A stretch of 64,000 nt of DNA from Mikania micrantha. Lineage: Eukaryota > Streptophyta > Magnoliopsida > Asterales > Asteraceae. Positions 9,137-20,881 of this stretch are shown one piece after another. Position 1 is the first letter of the stretch, and each line of letters begins with the position of its first letter. Location: positions 69,183,313-69,247,312 of the forward strand of contig CM018695.1 in NCBI GenBank assembly GCA_009363875.1, read 5' to 3'. Position numbers and translations under genes: made by a program. Below the pieces are notes generated by a model, which was not told the origin of the DNA, made no database searches, and saw only the letters and a list, made by a program, of their open reading frames with translations.

Positions 9137-12100
9137 ATGGCTGGACAAAGGGGTAGACCACGGAAGCAACCACAAGAACCTGAAAAACCGCATATCGAGA
9201 ATGAAGAACCCGTCAATGAAGACGACTACGAGCACAACGAGCAACCGGAAGATGAAGATGAGTTTACTCTAGAGCCTATCGTAGTGAAGGCTATTTCTGA
9301 TGAGGTCTGTAAAGTTTTGGATGATAAGCTACCAGCTTTGGTTACAAAAATACTAAAGGATACTTTGAAAGACAAGTCTGAAGGAACTAATGACATCACC
9401 AAAGAAGAGGAAGTTGTGATCACCGGAACTAAGAACGGTGATTCTACGTCAGAGAAACGGAAGGGTTGTGATTACAAGGCCTTCAAAGGATGCAATCCAC
9501 CCTCATTTGATGGTAAGAAGGATGCTGTGGCCACCTGTCACTGGGTTTCGGCTATGGAGGCGGTTATCGCTATCAGTGAATGCCGGGAAGACCAAGCTGT
9601 GAAATTTGCAGCTCATTCATTTACTGAAGAAGCTCTACATTGGTGGAACACTGTTAAGCAGTCAAAGACCACTACTGATGTGGAGGGCTTGAAATGGGAG
9701 GAATTGAAGGAGTTAGTTATGAAACACTTTTGTCCAAAGAATGAAATTGATAAAGTTGAGCGAGAATTTTTGACTTTGAAAGCTGGACGTATGAACCATC
9801 GGCAATATACGTCAAAATTTAATGAAATGTCAAGACTGGTTCCTCATTTGGTAAACACGGAGGAACGCAGATTGAAGCTATATGTGGAAGGGTTACCACC
9901 CAAAGTCCGAACACATGTGAAGGCGCATGCTCCTAGGACTTTTGAATCAGCAGTAGAAATCAGCGGCATTGTCTGGGATGATGTTGTGGAAGTTGAACCA
10001 ACAAAGGAAGAACCGAAGCAAAAGTGGTCACCGGGATTCAAAAGAAATAGAAATGGTAAACCGGGACTCCCCATGAAAAAGCTTAAAGTAGAAGAATTTG
10101 AAACGTGCACCAAGTGTGGAAGGAAGCATGGGGGAGAATGTCTCCTGGGGACTACTTTGTGCTACCGTTGTGGAAAAACTGGACACCTCTCGTATAATTG
10201 TCCAACCATACTAAAGTGTTACAATTGTGGTGGGATCGGTCACATGAGCAAGAATTGTTTTAAACCAAAGACAATACCTACTGAAGCCAGTAAACCTGAA
10301 AGTAGCAAGGGAGGTGAGAAGCAAAAGGCAAAAGCTCGTGCCTTTACTATGACTAAAGATCAAGCAGATAAAGATCCGGATGTGGTGACAGGTACATTCT
10401 TGATTAATGATATCCCTGCTTCAGTGCTATTTGATTCTGGTGCAAGTATGAGTTTTGTGGCTATTACTTTTTGTGATAAACTGCGTGCTAATGTTAAAAA
10501 GATAGAACACGCCTTCAATATTGAAACTGCTCTTGGTAAATCTACTAGAGTAACGGAGGCCATTGACGATGATTGTTACATTGATATAGAAGGTCATAGA
10601 TTCCCTGTTAAGTTGTTTGTGATTATGTTAGGAGGTTTTGATGTAGTTTTGGGCATGGATTGGTTGGCCAAACATGAGGCTAACATTGTCTGTCAACGAA
10701 ATATGATTTTCTTAACGGCTCTTAATGGGAGTTCAGTAACGGTTTACGGGGATAAAATGTTTAATGCGCCTAAAGTCATTTCAATGATTAAGGCGAGTGA
10801 ATTTATGAGGCGAGGGTGTGGGGCTTATCTGGCTTATGTTATTGATAAAGAAATTAAAGTAAAAGAATTGGAAGACGTACCCGTGGTGTGTAATTTTCCT
10901 GATGTATTTCCTGAGGATTTGCCAGGAATTCCACCTGATCGGGAAATCGAATTCCAAATTGATGTTGTGTCAGGAGCTCAACCTGTCGCCAAGGCACCGT
11001 ACCGTCTGGCTCCAACAGAGATGAAAGAATTAATGACCCAACTACAGGACCTTCTAGACAAAGGTTTTATACGACCGAGTGTGTCACCTTGGGGTGCACC
11101 AGTGTTGTTTGTAAAGAAAAAGGATGGAAGTATGAGAATGTGTATTGATTATAGGGAATTGAATAAGCTCACAATAAAGAATAAGTATCCGTTACCAAGG
11201 ATTGATGATCTATTCGACCAATTGCAAGGGGCAAGTTGGTTTTCTAAAATAGATCTCAGATCAGGGTATCATCAATTAAAGGTGAGAGAACAAGATATTC
11301 CGAAGACAGCGTTTCGCACACGTTATGGACACTATGAGTTTCTTGTGATGTCTTTCGGATTAACAAACGCTCCTGCGGCGTTTATGGATTTAATGAATCG
11401 GGTGTGCAGACCTATGTTAGACCGATCAGTGATTGTGTTTATTGACGATATATTAATATACTCAAGGAGTGAAGGTGATCATGCGTGTCATATCAGGGAA
11501 GTTCTTGAAATACTAAGAAGAGAAAAGCTTTATGCTAAATTCCCTAAATGTGCCTTTTGGCTACGGGAAGTACAATTTTTAGGTCATGTTATTAGTCCAG
11601 AAGGCATAATGGTGGACCCAGCTAAAGTAGAAGCGGTGATGAAATGGAATCCTCCGAAAACACCAACGGAAGTTCGTAGCTTTCTTGGATTAGCAGGTTA
11701 TTATAGAAGATTTATCCAGGATTTCTCCAGGATTGCTACACCACTGACGAAATTGACTAGGAAAGAAACAAAATATGACTGGGGTCCAACTCAGGTCCAA
11801 GCTTTTGAGGAATTGAAAAAGAGATTAACTGAAGCTCCTATTTTAACGCTGCCGGATGGTAATGAAGACATGGTGGTGTACTCAGATGCGTCTTATCTGG
11901 GTTTGGGTTGTGTACTTATGCAAAGGGGAAAGGTAATAGCATATGCCTCAAGACAATTGAAAACCCATGAAGCTAATTATCCAACACATGATTTGGAATT
12001 GGCTGCTGTGGTATTTGCTTTAAAAATTTGGAGGCATTATTTATATGGAGTGAAATGTACAATCTACACAGATCACAAAAGTTTAAAATACTTCTTTGAA

Positions 12101-13534
12101 CAGAAGGACTTGAATATGAGACAACGAAGATGGCTTGAGCTGTTAAAGGATTATGACTGTGAGATCTTGTATCACCCGGGCAAGGCCAATGTGGTGGCTG
12201 ATGCTCTAAGTCGCAAGACAGAACACTCTGCTATACAAGTTAAGTCTTACAGTTTGGTAATAACACCTGATTTTCTAAATGAACTCAAGGATGCACAGAA
12301 GGAAGGATTAAAGGAAGAAAATGTGGGATTCGAAAGGATATTTGGTCAGGTTAAAAGTCTAGAAGAAAATGAATGTGGCGTTAAGATACGATTTGGTCGA
12401 ATGTGGGTTCCACGAAATGGGGACATCAGGTCAAGGATTCTAGACGAAGCACATAAGTCACGTTACTCTATTCATCCTGGTGCAACGAAAATGTATCAAG
12501 ACCTTCGAAAAGATTATTGGTGGCCAGGTATGAAATTCAATGTAATGCAGTACGTAAATAAATGTTTGACATGTGCACAAGTAAAAGCTGAACATCAGAA
12601 ACCTTATGGTTATGTGCAACCTTTAGAAGTCCCGGAATGGAAATGGGAACACATCACCATGGATTTTATAACTAAGTTGCCTCTTACGGCGAAACGTCAT
12701 GATGCTATTTGGGTGATTGTAGACCGGTTAACGAAAAGTGCTCATTTCTTGCCTATACGGGAGACTTATACGTCGGAGAAACTGTCTGAACTATTTGTGA
12801 AAGAAATAATTACAAGACATGGAGTTCCAGTTTCTATAGTATCTGATCGTGATACACGATTTGTTTCAAGATTCTGGAAACAGTTTCATGAATCAATGGG
12901 CACAAGACTCAATATCAGCACTGCGTATCATCCTCAGACCGATGGACAGTCTGAAAGGACTATCCAAACCTTAGAAGATATGCTCAGAGCTTGTATTATT
13001 GATTTTGGTGGTAGTTGGGATGATCATTTACCATTGGTGGAATTCTCGTACAACAATAGCTACCATGCTAGTATTGGAATGCCACCATATGAGGCATTGT
13101 ACGGACGGCGTTGTAGGACACCGGTATGTTGGGGAGGTGTAGGACAGAAAGAAGTGGGAAGTAAAGCTGCAGTGTTAGATTTGACAGAAAAGCTTCAACT
13201 AGTTAAAGCGCGAATGAAAGCTGCACAGGATCGACAGAAGTCTTATGCCGATAAAAGACGGAGGCCAATAGAATTTGAAGTAGGAGACCAAGTATTGTTA
13301 AAAGTTTCACCATGGAAGGGAGTTATTCGATTCAGGAAAAGAGGAAAGCTAAGTCCGAGATTTATTGGACCTTTTCGAATAATGGCACGGGTTGGTAAGG
13401 TAGCTTACCGATTAGATCTGCCAGATGAACTGAGTGGAATTCATCCGACATTTCACGTTTCACATCTGAGAAAATGTCTAGCGGATGATGTAGCATATGT
13501 GCCTTTAAATGATATTGAAGTTGATGAAAATTGA
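9137..13534 (+). CDS. Gag-Pol polyprotein, family-A copy 1 (C-terminus lost by a one-base deletion)
   Basis: A 1465-residue ORF begins 317 bp after the PBS at MAGQRGRPRKQ. Domains by approximate residue: gag 1-330, two CCHC zinc knuckles (CYRCGKTGHLSYNC about 341, CYNCGGIGHMSKNC about 361), aspartic protease (VLFDSGAS about 430), reverse transcriptase with FIDDIL about 767, RNase H (VYSDASYLG), integrase with its HHCC zinc region and DDE core (DFITKLP about 1175, VSDRDTRF), and a GPFRIMARVG-type C-terminal domain. Compared with copy 2, one A is missing from the run near 13528. The frame therefore ends early at VDEN and the chromodomain-like tail is out of frame. It would serve the particle and replication functions of the element if read through. 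No extra ORF precedes gag, unlike families B and C. Confidence 0.92.
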   Translation: MAGQRGRPRKQPQEPEKPHIENEEPVNEDDYEHNEQPEDEDEFTLEPIVVKAISDEVCKVLDDKLPALVTKILKDTLKDKSEGTNDITKEEEVVITGTKNGDSTSEKRKGCDYKAFKGCNPPSFDGKKDAVATCHWVSAMEAVIAISECREDQAVKFAAHSFTEEALHWWNTVKQSKTTTDVEGLKWEELKELVMKHFCPKNEIDKVEREFLTLKAGRMNHRQYTSKFNEMSRLVPHLVNTEERRLKLYVEGLPPKVRTHVKAHAPRTFESAVEISGIVWDDVVEVEPTKEEPKQKWSPGFKRNRNGKPGLPMKKLKVEEFETCTKCGRKHGGECLLGTTLCYRCGKTGHLSYNCPTILKCYNCGGIGHMSKNCFKPKTIPTEASKPESSKGGEKQKAKARAFTMTKDQADKDPDVVTGTFLINDIPASVLFDSGASMSFVAITFCDKLRANVKKIEHAFNIETALGKSTRVTEAIDDDCYIDIEGHRFPVKLFVIMLGGFDVVLGMDWLAKHEANIVCQRNMIFLTALNGSSVTVYGDKMFNAPKVISMIKASEFMRRGCGAYLAYVIDKEIKVKELEDVPVVCNFPDVFPEDLPGIPPDREIEFQIDVVSGAQPVAKAPYRLAPTEMKELMTQLQDLLDKGFIRPSVSPWGAPVLFVKKKDGSMRMCIDYRELNKLTIKNKYPLPRIDDLFDQLQGASWFSKIDLRSGYHQLKVREQDIPKTAFRTRYGHYEFLVMSFGLTNAPAAFMDLMNRVCRPMLDRSVIVFIDDILIYSRSEGDHACHIREVLEILRREKLYAKFPKCAFWLREVQFLGHVISPEGIMVDPAKVEAVMKWNPPKTPTEVRSFLGLAGYYRRFIQDFSRIATPLTKLTRKETKYDWGPTQVQAFEELKKRLTEAPILTLPDGNEDMVVYSDASYLGLGCVLMQRGKVIAYASRQLKTHEANYPTHDLELAAVVFALKIWRHYLYGVKCTIYTDHKSLKYFFEQKDLNMRQRRWLELLKDYDCEILYHPGKANVVADALSRKTEHSAIQVKSYSLVITPDFLNELKDAQKEGLKEENVGFERIFGQVKSLEENECGVKIRFGRMWVPRNGDIRSRILDEAHKSRYSIHPGATKMYQDLRKDYWWPGMKFNVMQYVNKCLTCAQVKAEHQKPYGYVQPLEVPEWKWEHITMDFITKLPLTAKRHDAIWVIVDRLTKSAHFLPIRETYTSEKLSELFVKEIITRHGVPVSIVSDRDTRFVSRFWKQFHESMGTRLNISTAYHPQTDGQSERTIQTLEDMLRACIIDFGGSWDDHLPLVEFSYNNSYHASIGMPPYEALYGRRCRTPVCWGGVGQKEVGSKAAVLDLTEKLQLVKARMKAAQDRQKSYADKRRRPIEFEVGDQVLLKVSPWKGVIRFRKRGKLSPRFIGPFRIMARVGKVAYRLDLPDELSGIHPTFHVSHLRKCLADDVAYVPLNDIEVDEN

Positions 13535-13701
13535 ATTACATAGAAGAACCAGTTGCAATTGTTGATACGAAAGAGAAACAGTTACGTAACAAAGTGATTA
13601 GGCAAGTTAAGGTTCAATGGAAACACCGAAAAGGATCTGAGGCGACATGGGAGAATTAAGACGAAATGAAACGACTCTACCCACATTTGTTTGAAATGTA
13701 A
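13535..13701 (+). pseudogene. Out-of-frame C-terminal tail of Gag-Pol, family-A copy 1
   Basis: The sequence continues the polyprotein after the frame break (LNYIEEPVAIVDTKEKQL, then KVQWKHRKGSEATWEN). It carries the same TAA after WEN as copy 2, although the conserved chromodomain ending (DEMKRLYPHLFEM, TAA) is still legible beyond it. Confidence 0.8.
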
Positions 13702-13702
13702 C

Positions 13703-13722
13703 AGGTTTCGAGGACGAAACCT
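13703..13722 (+). other. Conserved hairpin upstream of the polypurine tract (family A)
   Basis: AGGTTTCG and CGAAACCT form an 8-bp perfect stem around AGGA. The polypurine tract AAGGAGGG follows at 13728-13735, six bases before the LTR. The same structure is present in the second copy. Confidence 0.8.
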
Positions 13723-13741
13723 ATTGTAAGGAGGGTAGATT

Positions 13742-15945
13742 TGTAACAACCGAAATTTTAGTAATTTAATAATAAACGTACGAGATTTCGGTTACTGTTG
13801 AAACTGTGACGATTGCGTACGAAAAATTCGGCATTTATGACGTGAGCACATTTGGTCGTGCTTGAAATCCACAAGGATTTAGCAACTTTTGTTATTGGGG
13901 ATTGATAGTATGTGAAAAATGATGAACGTGGGCGAAAACCGTGCGCAAAACGGAGTTCGTATGCTCCCGGAATCGCAAAACGAAGTTAAAAATCAAAATT
14001 GTGACGAAAGTGACATGGGGCGGTACGCCTGGCGACATGCGCCCAGTTGGGGCGATGCGCCCCAGGCCCTAAGTCGGTTAAAATTGTTTAAAGTGATCCG
14101 ATCGCTTGGGAAGTCTCAAAATAGGTTCTGCTCGACTTCTTCTTCACTCCAAACGTCCAAGAACCAGTTTTCTTCATCTTAAATCCATTTTGAAGGTCAT
14201 TAAACGTACGGATCGCACCACGGATCGTGTTTTCAAGTCCTGATCGATGTTTTAACCGCAGAAATTCGTCAGATCAGGTAACGGTTCGTTTTAACCTTCT
14301 AGTTTGATTTTGATTGATTAGATCTTGATTTTGAACGTAATAAGATAGTTAGGATTGTTGATTATTGCCTAGATGATGGCTAGGATTGATTAGAAATGAA
14401 GAACATGATGTTCTAACGGTTAAATCCTTGTTTTGATCCGTTGTAATGCCCAGTTTGCATGAAATCACAACTATGATTATAATGGTTTAATCCATTTGAT
14501 TATGACAATCTAGATGATTAGCTTGGTTAATCTTTGAAATACAAAGGTTAAATCTAAGTGTTTCAAACTAATCACAATCATTAACATACTCGTTGGAACG
14601 ATTATCTGAGGTTTGTGATAACTGTCAGATTAGTATGTTAAACATGGTTATTAAACCTATTCTAAGACTACATTGTGATATTTCATGATATCTGGGTAAT
14701 CAATGATAAGGATTTATCATTTCTAAGCCATTAATCTATTTAGGAACTGTTTTAGCATTATAATCAACAACATTAACTATTTGATGACTTTCAATGCAAT
14801 GTCCTTGACATTGAACGTTCAGAAAGATCTAATCAGTAGGTTAAAACATAAATAACTTATTAAGTGTAAACTGATGCAGAATTATACTGTTAGTACCAGT
14901 TTACGAGAGATCTTGCTACAGCAAGACAACAGGTGAGTTCTTATAGCCCTGTTTTAAATGTTTTATCATTTTGGGCTGATATGCATGTGATAAAGTTATT
15001 TTATGTAAATGATTGCTTTACCTGACTACGGTCAGATAAAAGAATGTTTATAGGTAAAGAATGATTTAAAGTAAATGATTTTAAGAATCTCAGTTGAGAT
15101 ATAAAGAATGTTTAAAGTCTCAACTGCGGTTGAGAACGAAATGATTTTCTAAAGGACTCAATTGAGGTTGAGTAGGAAATGAGGTTTTGCTGGCTGCGGT
15201 TGGGCAAAACTTGAACACTACGGTGAAAGGAGCCGTTTATGATTATGATGGTTTAAATGATTTAAACCATGTTATGATGTATGTTAAGAAGTCTTGTACC
15301 GGTATGAGCCGTCAATTTCGGTTGATGGTTAAAGAGTCCTGTGGAAACATAGGCCTGCCGACTGTGTGTCGCCAGTTCAGTTAAAGAAATCTTAGGCATG
15401 CTTGAGTTATCAGCTGCGCGTTGATAGTGTTAAAGAAATCTTATACATGTATGAGTTATCAGCTACGAGTTGATAGTTTAAGAGCATTGTGCTGCACAAA
15501 CCTGTTTGACTTCAGGGTTAGCAGTTGACGGTGAAGTTCCTTCACTGTATGAATGATGTTATGATGATATGTATGTTATGTAATTATGTTACAATGATAT
15601 GTATGTTATGAAATTATGATATGAGAACAGGTTTGTTATGTATAAGGATTTTCTAAGAAATGAATTTAGAACTCACCAGCATAAAGCTGACTTGTTTTAC
15701 ATGCATATCAGGTTGAATAGTTGGGAAAGGAGACCAGAAGGGCTCATGGCATACGTTGAAGACTACTCCTGGCATAGAATGGCTATGTTATAAACCTAAT
15801 AAAAATATGAGCTATGTATTAATGTTTGTTTAGGTTTGTATAATATTATATGTAATCGCCTTAAATTCCGCTGCTATGGTAATGTAAATATGTTTTAAAG
15901 AGTATGGGTTTGATGTTTGCCAACTGAGGGGCTGAGGGCCTCTCA
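13742..15945 (+). repeat. Central, complete LTR of family A (2204 bp), shared by the two units
   Basis: It runs from TGTAACAACC to GCCTCTCA, with the PPT before it and AGT plus the PBS after it. It acts as the 3' LTR of unit 1 and the 5' LTR of unit 2. A GC-rich palindrome block lies at about 14020-14070 (GGCG-GTA-CGCC, GGGGCG-ATG-CGCCCC). A pyrimidine-rich leader-like stretch (about 14125-14180) precedes a donor-like GATCAG/GTAACG. The hairpin array is at 14911-15545 and the predicted intron at 14933-15711. Confidence 0.95.
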
Positions 15946-15948
15946 AGT

Positions 15949-15960
15949 TGGTATCAGAGC
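15949..15960 (+). other. Primer binding site, initiator tRNA-Met (family A, copy 2)
   Basis: TGGTATCAGAGC, 3 bases after the central LTR. Confidence 0.95.
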
Positions 15961-16276
15961 CATAGTTTGAGAGATCCGGTCATCCCTAATGACTGGACTT
16001 AAACTGAAAAATGGGACAGAATGATAAGAATGCCAGTCAAGGGTAGTTTGATGCCATGAGCTGAATGTTATGTATGAGTTAAGACATAGATGTAAGGTTA
16101 GAAAGGTAGTTAGAGTCATGCACGTTGGGGTGACGGGATGGGAAACGTTTAGAGCCTATGAGTTAGGTAAATGGTTAATAACACCTGATCAACGTCATTA
16201 ACGATTTACAAAGCTTATTTCGTGCTAAACTGATCCTGTACTGATTCTCCAATTGTTGCATCCTGTAGGTAGTTAA

Positions 16277-19200
16277 ATGGCTGGACAAAGGGGTAGACCA
16301 CGGAAGCAACCACAGAACCTGAAAAACCGCATATCGAGAATGAAGAACCCGTCAATGAAGACGACTACGAGCACAACGAGCAACCGGAAGATGAAGATGA
16401 GTTTACTCTAGAGCCTATCGTAGTGAAGGCTATTTCTGATGAGGTCTGTAAAGTTTTGGATGATAAGCTACCAGCTTTGGTTACAAAAATACTAAAGGAT
16501 ACTTTGAAAGACAAGTCTGAAGGAACTAATGACATCACCAAAGAAGAGGAAGTTGTGATCACCGGAACTAAGAACGGTGATTCTACGTCAGAGAAACGGA
16601 AGGGTTGTGATTACAAGGCCTTCAAAGGATGCAATCCACCCTCATTTGATGGTAAGAAGGATGCTGTGGCCACCTGTCACTGGGTTTCGGCTATGGAGGC
16701 GGTTATCGCTATCAGTGAATGCCGGGAAGACCAAGCTGTGAAATTTGCAGCTCATTCATTTACTGAAGAAGCTCTACATTGGTGGAACACTGTTAAGCAG
16801 TCAAAGACCACTACTGATGTGGAGGGCTTGAAATGGGAGGAATTGAAGGAGTTAGTTATGAAACACTTTTGTCCAAAGAATGAAATTGATAAAGTTGAGC
16901 GAGAATTTTTGACTTTGAAAGCTGGACGTATGAACCATCGGCAATATACGTCAAAATTTAATGAAATGTCAAGACTGGTTCCTCATTTGGTAAACACGGA
17001 GGAACGCAGATTGAAGCTATATGTGGAAGGGTTACCACCCAAAGTCCGAACACATGTGAAGGCGCATGCTCCTAGGACTTTTGAATCAGCAGTAGAAATC
17101 AGCGGCATTGTCTGGGATGATGTTGTGGAAGTTGAACCAACAAAGGAAGAACCGAAGCAAAAGTGGTCACCGGGATTCAAAAGAAATAGAAATGGTAAAC
17201 CGGGACTCCCCATGAAAAAGCTTAAAGTAGAAGAATTTGAAACGTGCACCAAGTGTGGAAGGAAGCATGGGGGAGAATGTCGCCTGGGGACTACTTTGTG
17301 CTACCGTTGTGGAAAAACTGGACACCTCTCGTATAATTGTCCAACCATACTAAAGTGTTACAATTGTGGTGGGATCGGTCACATGAGCAAGAATTGTTTT
17401 AAACCAAAGACAATACCTACTGAAGCCAGTAAACCTGAAAGTAGCAAGGGAGGTGAGAAGCAAAAGGCAAAAGCTCGTGCCTTTACTATGACTAAAGATC
17501 AAGCAGATAAAGATCCGGATGTGGTGACAGGTACATTCTTGATTAATGATATCCCTGCTTCAGTGCTATTTGATTCTGGTGCAAGTATGAGTTTTGTGGC
17601 TATTACTTTTTGTGATAAACTGCGTGCTAATGTTAAAAAGATAGAACACGCCTTCAATATTGAAACTGCTCTTGGTAAATCTACTAGAGTAACGGAGGCC
17701 ATTGAGGATGATTGTTACATTGATATAGAAGGTCATAGATTCCCTGTTAAGTTGTTTGTGATTATGTTAGGAGGTTTTGATGTAGTTTTGGGCATGGATT
17801 GGTTGGCCAAACATGAGGCTAACATTGTCTGTCAACGAAATATGATTTTCTTAACGGCTCTTAATGGGAGTTCAGTAACGGTTTACGGGGATAAAATGTT
17901 TAATGCGCCTAAAGTCATTTCAATGATTAAGGCGAGTGAATTTATGAGGCGAGGGTGTGGGGCTTATCTGGCTTATGTTATTGATAAAGAAATTAAAGTA
18001 AAAGAATTGGAAGACGTACCCGTGGTGTGTAATTTTCCTGATGTATTTCCTGAGGATTTGCCAGGAATTCCACCTGATCGGGAAATCGAATTCCAAATTG
18101 ATGTTGTGTCAGGAGCTCAACCTGTCGCCAAGGCACCGTACCGTCTGGCTCCAACAGAGATGAAAGAATTAATGACCCAACTACAGGACCTTCTAGACAA
18201 AGGTTTTATACGACCGAGTGTGTCACCTTGGGGTGCACCAGTGTTGTTTGTAAAGAAAAAGGATGGAAGTATGAGAATGTGTATTGATTATAGGGAATTG
18301 AATAAGCTCACAATAAAGAATAAGTATCCGTTACCAAGGATTGATGATCTATTCGACCAATTGCAAGGGGCAAGTTGGTTTTCTAAAATAGATCTCAGAT
18401 CAGGGTATCATCAATTAAAGGTGAGAGAACAAGATATTCCGAAGACAGCGTTTCGCACACGTTATGGACACTATGAGTTTCTTGTGATGTCTTTCGGATT
18501 AACAAACGCTCCTGCGGCGTTTATGGATTTAATGAATCGGGTGTGCAGACCTATGTTAGACCGATCAGTGATTGTGTTTATTGACGATATATTAATATAC
18601 TCAAGGAGTGAAGGTGATCATGCGTGTCATATCAGGGAAGTTCTTGAAATACTAAGAAGAGAAAAGCTTTATGCTAAATTCCCTAAATGTGCCTTTTGGC
18701 TACGGGAAGTACAATTTTTAGGTCATGTTATTAGTCCAGAAGGCATAATGGTGGACCCAGCTAAAGTAGAAGCGGTGATGAAATGGAATCCTCCGAAAAC
18801 ACCAACGGAAGTTCGTAGCTTTCTTGGATTAGCAGGTTATTATAGAAGATTTATCCAGGATTTCTCCAGGATTGCTACACCACTGACGAAATTGACTAGG
18901 AAAGAAACAAAATATGACTGGGGTCCAACTCAGGTCCAAGCTTTTGAGGAATTGAAAAAGAGATTAACTGAAGCTCCTATTTTAACACTGCCGGATGGTA
19001 ATGAAGACATGGTGGTGTACTCAGATGCGTCTTATCTGGGTTTGGGTTGTGTACTTATGCAAAGGGGAAAGGTAATAGCATATGCCTCAAGACAATTGAA
19101 AACCCATGAAGCTAATTATCCAACACATGATTTGGAATTGGCTGCTGTGGTATTTGCTTTAAAAATTTGGAGGCATTATTTATATGGAGTGAAATGTACA

Positions 19201-20840
19201 ATCTACACAGATCACAAAAGTTTAAAATACTTCTTTGAACAGAAGGACTTGAATATGAGACAACGAAGATGGCTTGAGCTGTTAAAGGATTATGACTGTG
19301 AGATCTTGTATCACCCGGGCAAGGCCAATGTGGTGGCTGATGCTCTAAGTCGCAAGACAGAACACTCTGCTATACAAGTTAAGTCTTACAGTTTGGTAAT
19401 AACACCTGATTTTCTAAATGAACTCAAGGATGCACAGAAGGAAGGATTAAAGGAAGAAAATGTGGGATTCGAAAGGATATTTGGTCAGGTTAAAAGTCTA
19501 GAAGAAAATGAATGTGGCGTTAAGATACGATTTGGTCGAATGTGGGTTCCACGAAATGGGGACATCAGGTCAAGGATTCTAGACGAAGCACATAAGTCAC
19601 GTTACTCTATTCATCCTGGTGCAACGAAAATGTATCAAGACCTTCGAAAAGATTATTGGTGGCCAGGTATGAAATTCAATGTAATGCAGTACGTAAATAA
19701 ATGTTTGACATGTGCACAAGTAAAAGCTGAACATCAGAAACCTTATGGTTATGTGCAACCTTTAGAAGTCCCGGAATGGAAATGGGAACACATCACCATG
19801 GATTTTATAACTAAGTTGCCTCTTACGGCGAAACGTCATGATGCTATTTGGGTGATTGTAGACCGGTTAACGAAAAGTGCTCATTTCTTGCCTATACGGG
19901 AGACTTATACGTCGGAGAAACTGTCTGAACTATTTGTGAAAGAAATAATTACAAGACATGGAGTTCCAGTTTCTATAGTATCTGATCGTGATACACGATT
20001 TGTTTCAAGATTCTGGAAACAGTTTCATGAATCAATGGGCACAAGACTCAATATCAGCACTGCGTATCATCCTCAGACCGATGGACAGTCTGAAAGGACT
20101 ATCCAAACCTTAGAAGATATGCTCAGAGCTTGTATTATTGATTTTGGTGGTAGTTGGGATGATCATTTACCATTGGTGGAATTCTCGTACAACAATAGCT
20201 ACCATGCTAGTATTGGAATGCCACCATATGAGGCATTGTACGGACGGCGTTGTAGGACACCGGTATGTTGGGGAGGTGTAGGACAGAAAGAAGTGGGAAG
20301 TAAAGCTGCAGTGTTAGATTTGACAGAAAAGCTTCAACTAGTTAAAGCGCGAATGAAAGCTGCACAGGATCGACAGAAGTCTTATGCCGATAAAAGACGG
20401 AGGCCAATAGAATTTGAAGTAGGAGACCAAGTATTGTTAAAAGTTTCACCATGGAAGGGAGTTATTCGATTCAGGAAAAGAGGAAAGCTAAGTCCGAGAT
20501 TTATTGGACCTTTTCGAATAATGGCACGGGTTGGTAAGGTAGCTTACCGATTAGATCTGCCAGATGAACTGAGTGGAATTCATCCGACATTTCACGTTTC
20601 ACATCTGAGAAAATGTCTAGCGGATGATGTAGCATATGTGCCTTTAAATGATATTGAAGTTGATGAAAAATTGAATTACATAGAAGAACCAGTTGCAATT
20701 GTTGATACGAAAGAGAAACAGTTACGTAACAAAGTGATTAGGCAAGTTAAGGTTCAATGGAAACACCGAAAAGGATCTGAGGCGACATGGGAGAATTAAG
20801 ACGAAATGAAACGACTCTACCCACATTTGTTTGAAATGTA
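16277..20840 (+). pseudogene. Gag-Pol polyprotein, family-A copy 2 (frameshift near its start, internal TAA near its end)
   Basis: The start codon equivalent to copy 1 is at 16277, but one A is missing near 16313 (CCACAGAACC against CCACAAGAACC), so the first 12 or so codons are out of frame with the rest. The main frame is then open to TAA at 20797-20799, about 1,490 codons. It has the same zinc knuckles, DSG protease, FIDDIL reverse transcriptase, RNase H and DDE integrase as copy 1 and, unlike copy 1, reads into the chromodomain-like tail (KVQWKHRKGSEATWEN). The TAA stands where families B and C have a glutamate-type codon before the conserved DEM...YPHLF ending (to 20840). It is almost identical to copy 1, with substitutions such as L/R after GGEC and D/E after EAI. 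Confidence 0.9.
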
Positions 20841-20881
20841 ACAGGTTTCGAGGACGAAACCTATTGTAAGGAGGGTAGATT

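Noticed and set aside
9844..10113. Antisense frames of 60-90 codons inside the two family-A gag-pol genes
   Set aside because: They are shadows of the sense gene, identical in both copies only because the copies are identical.
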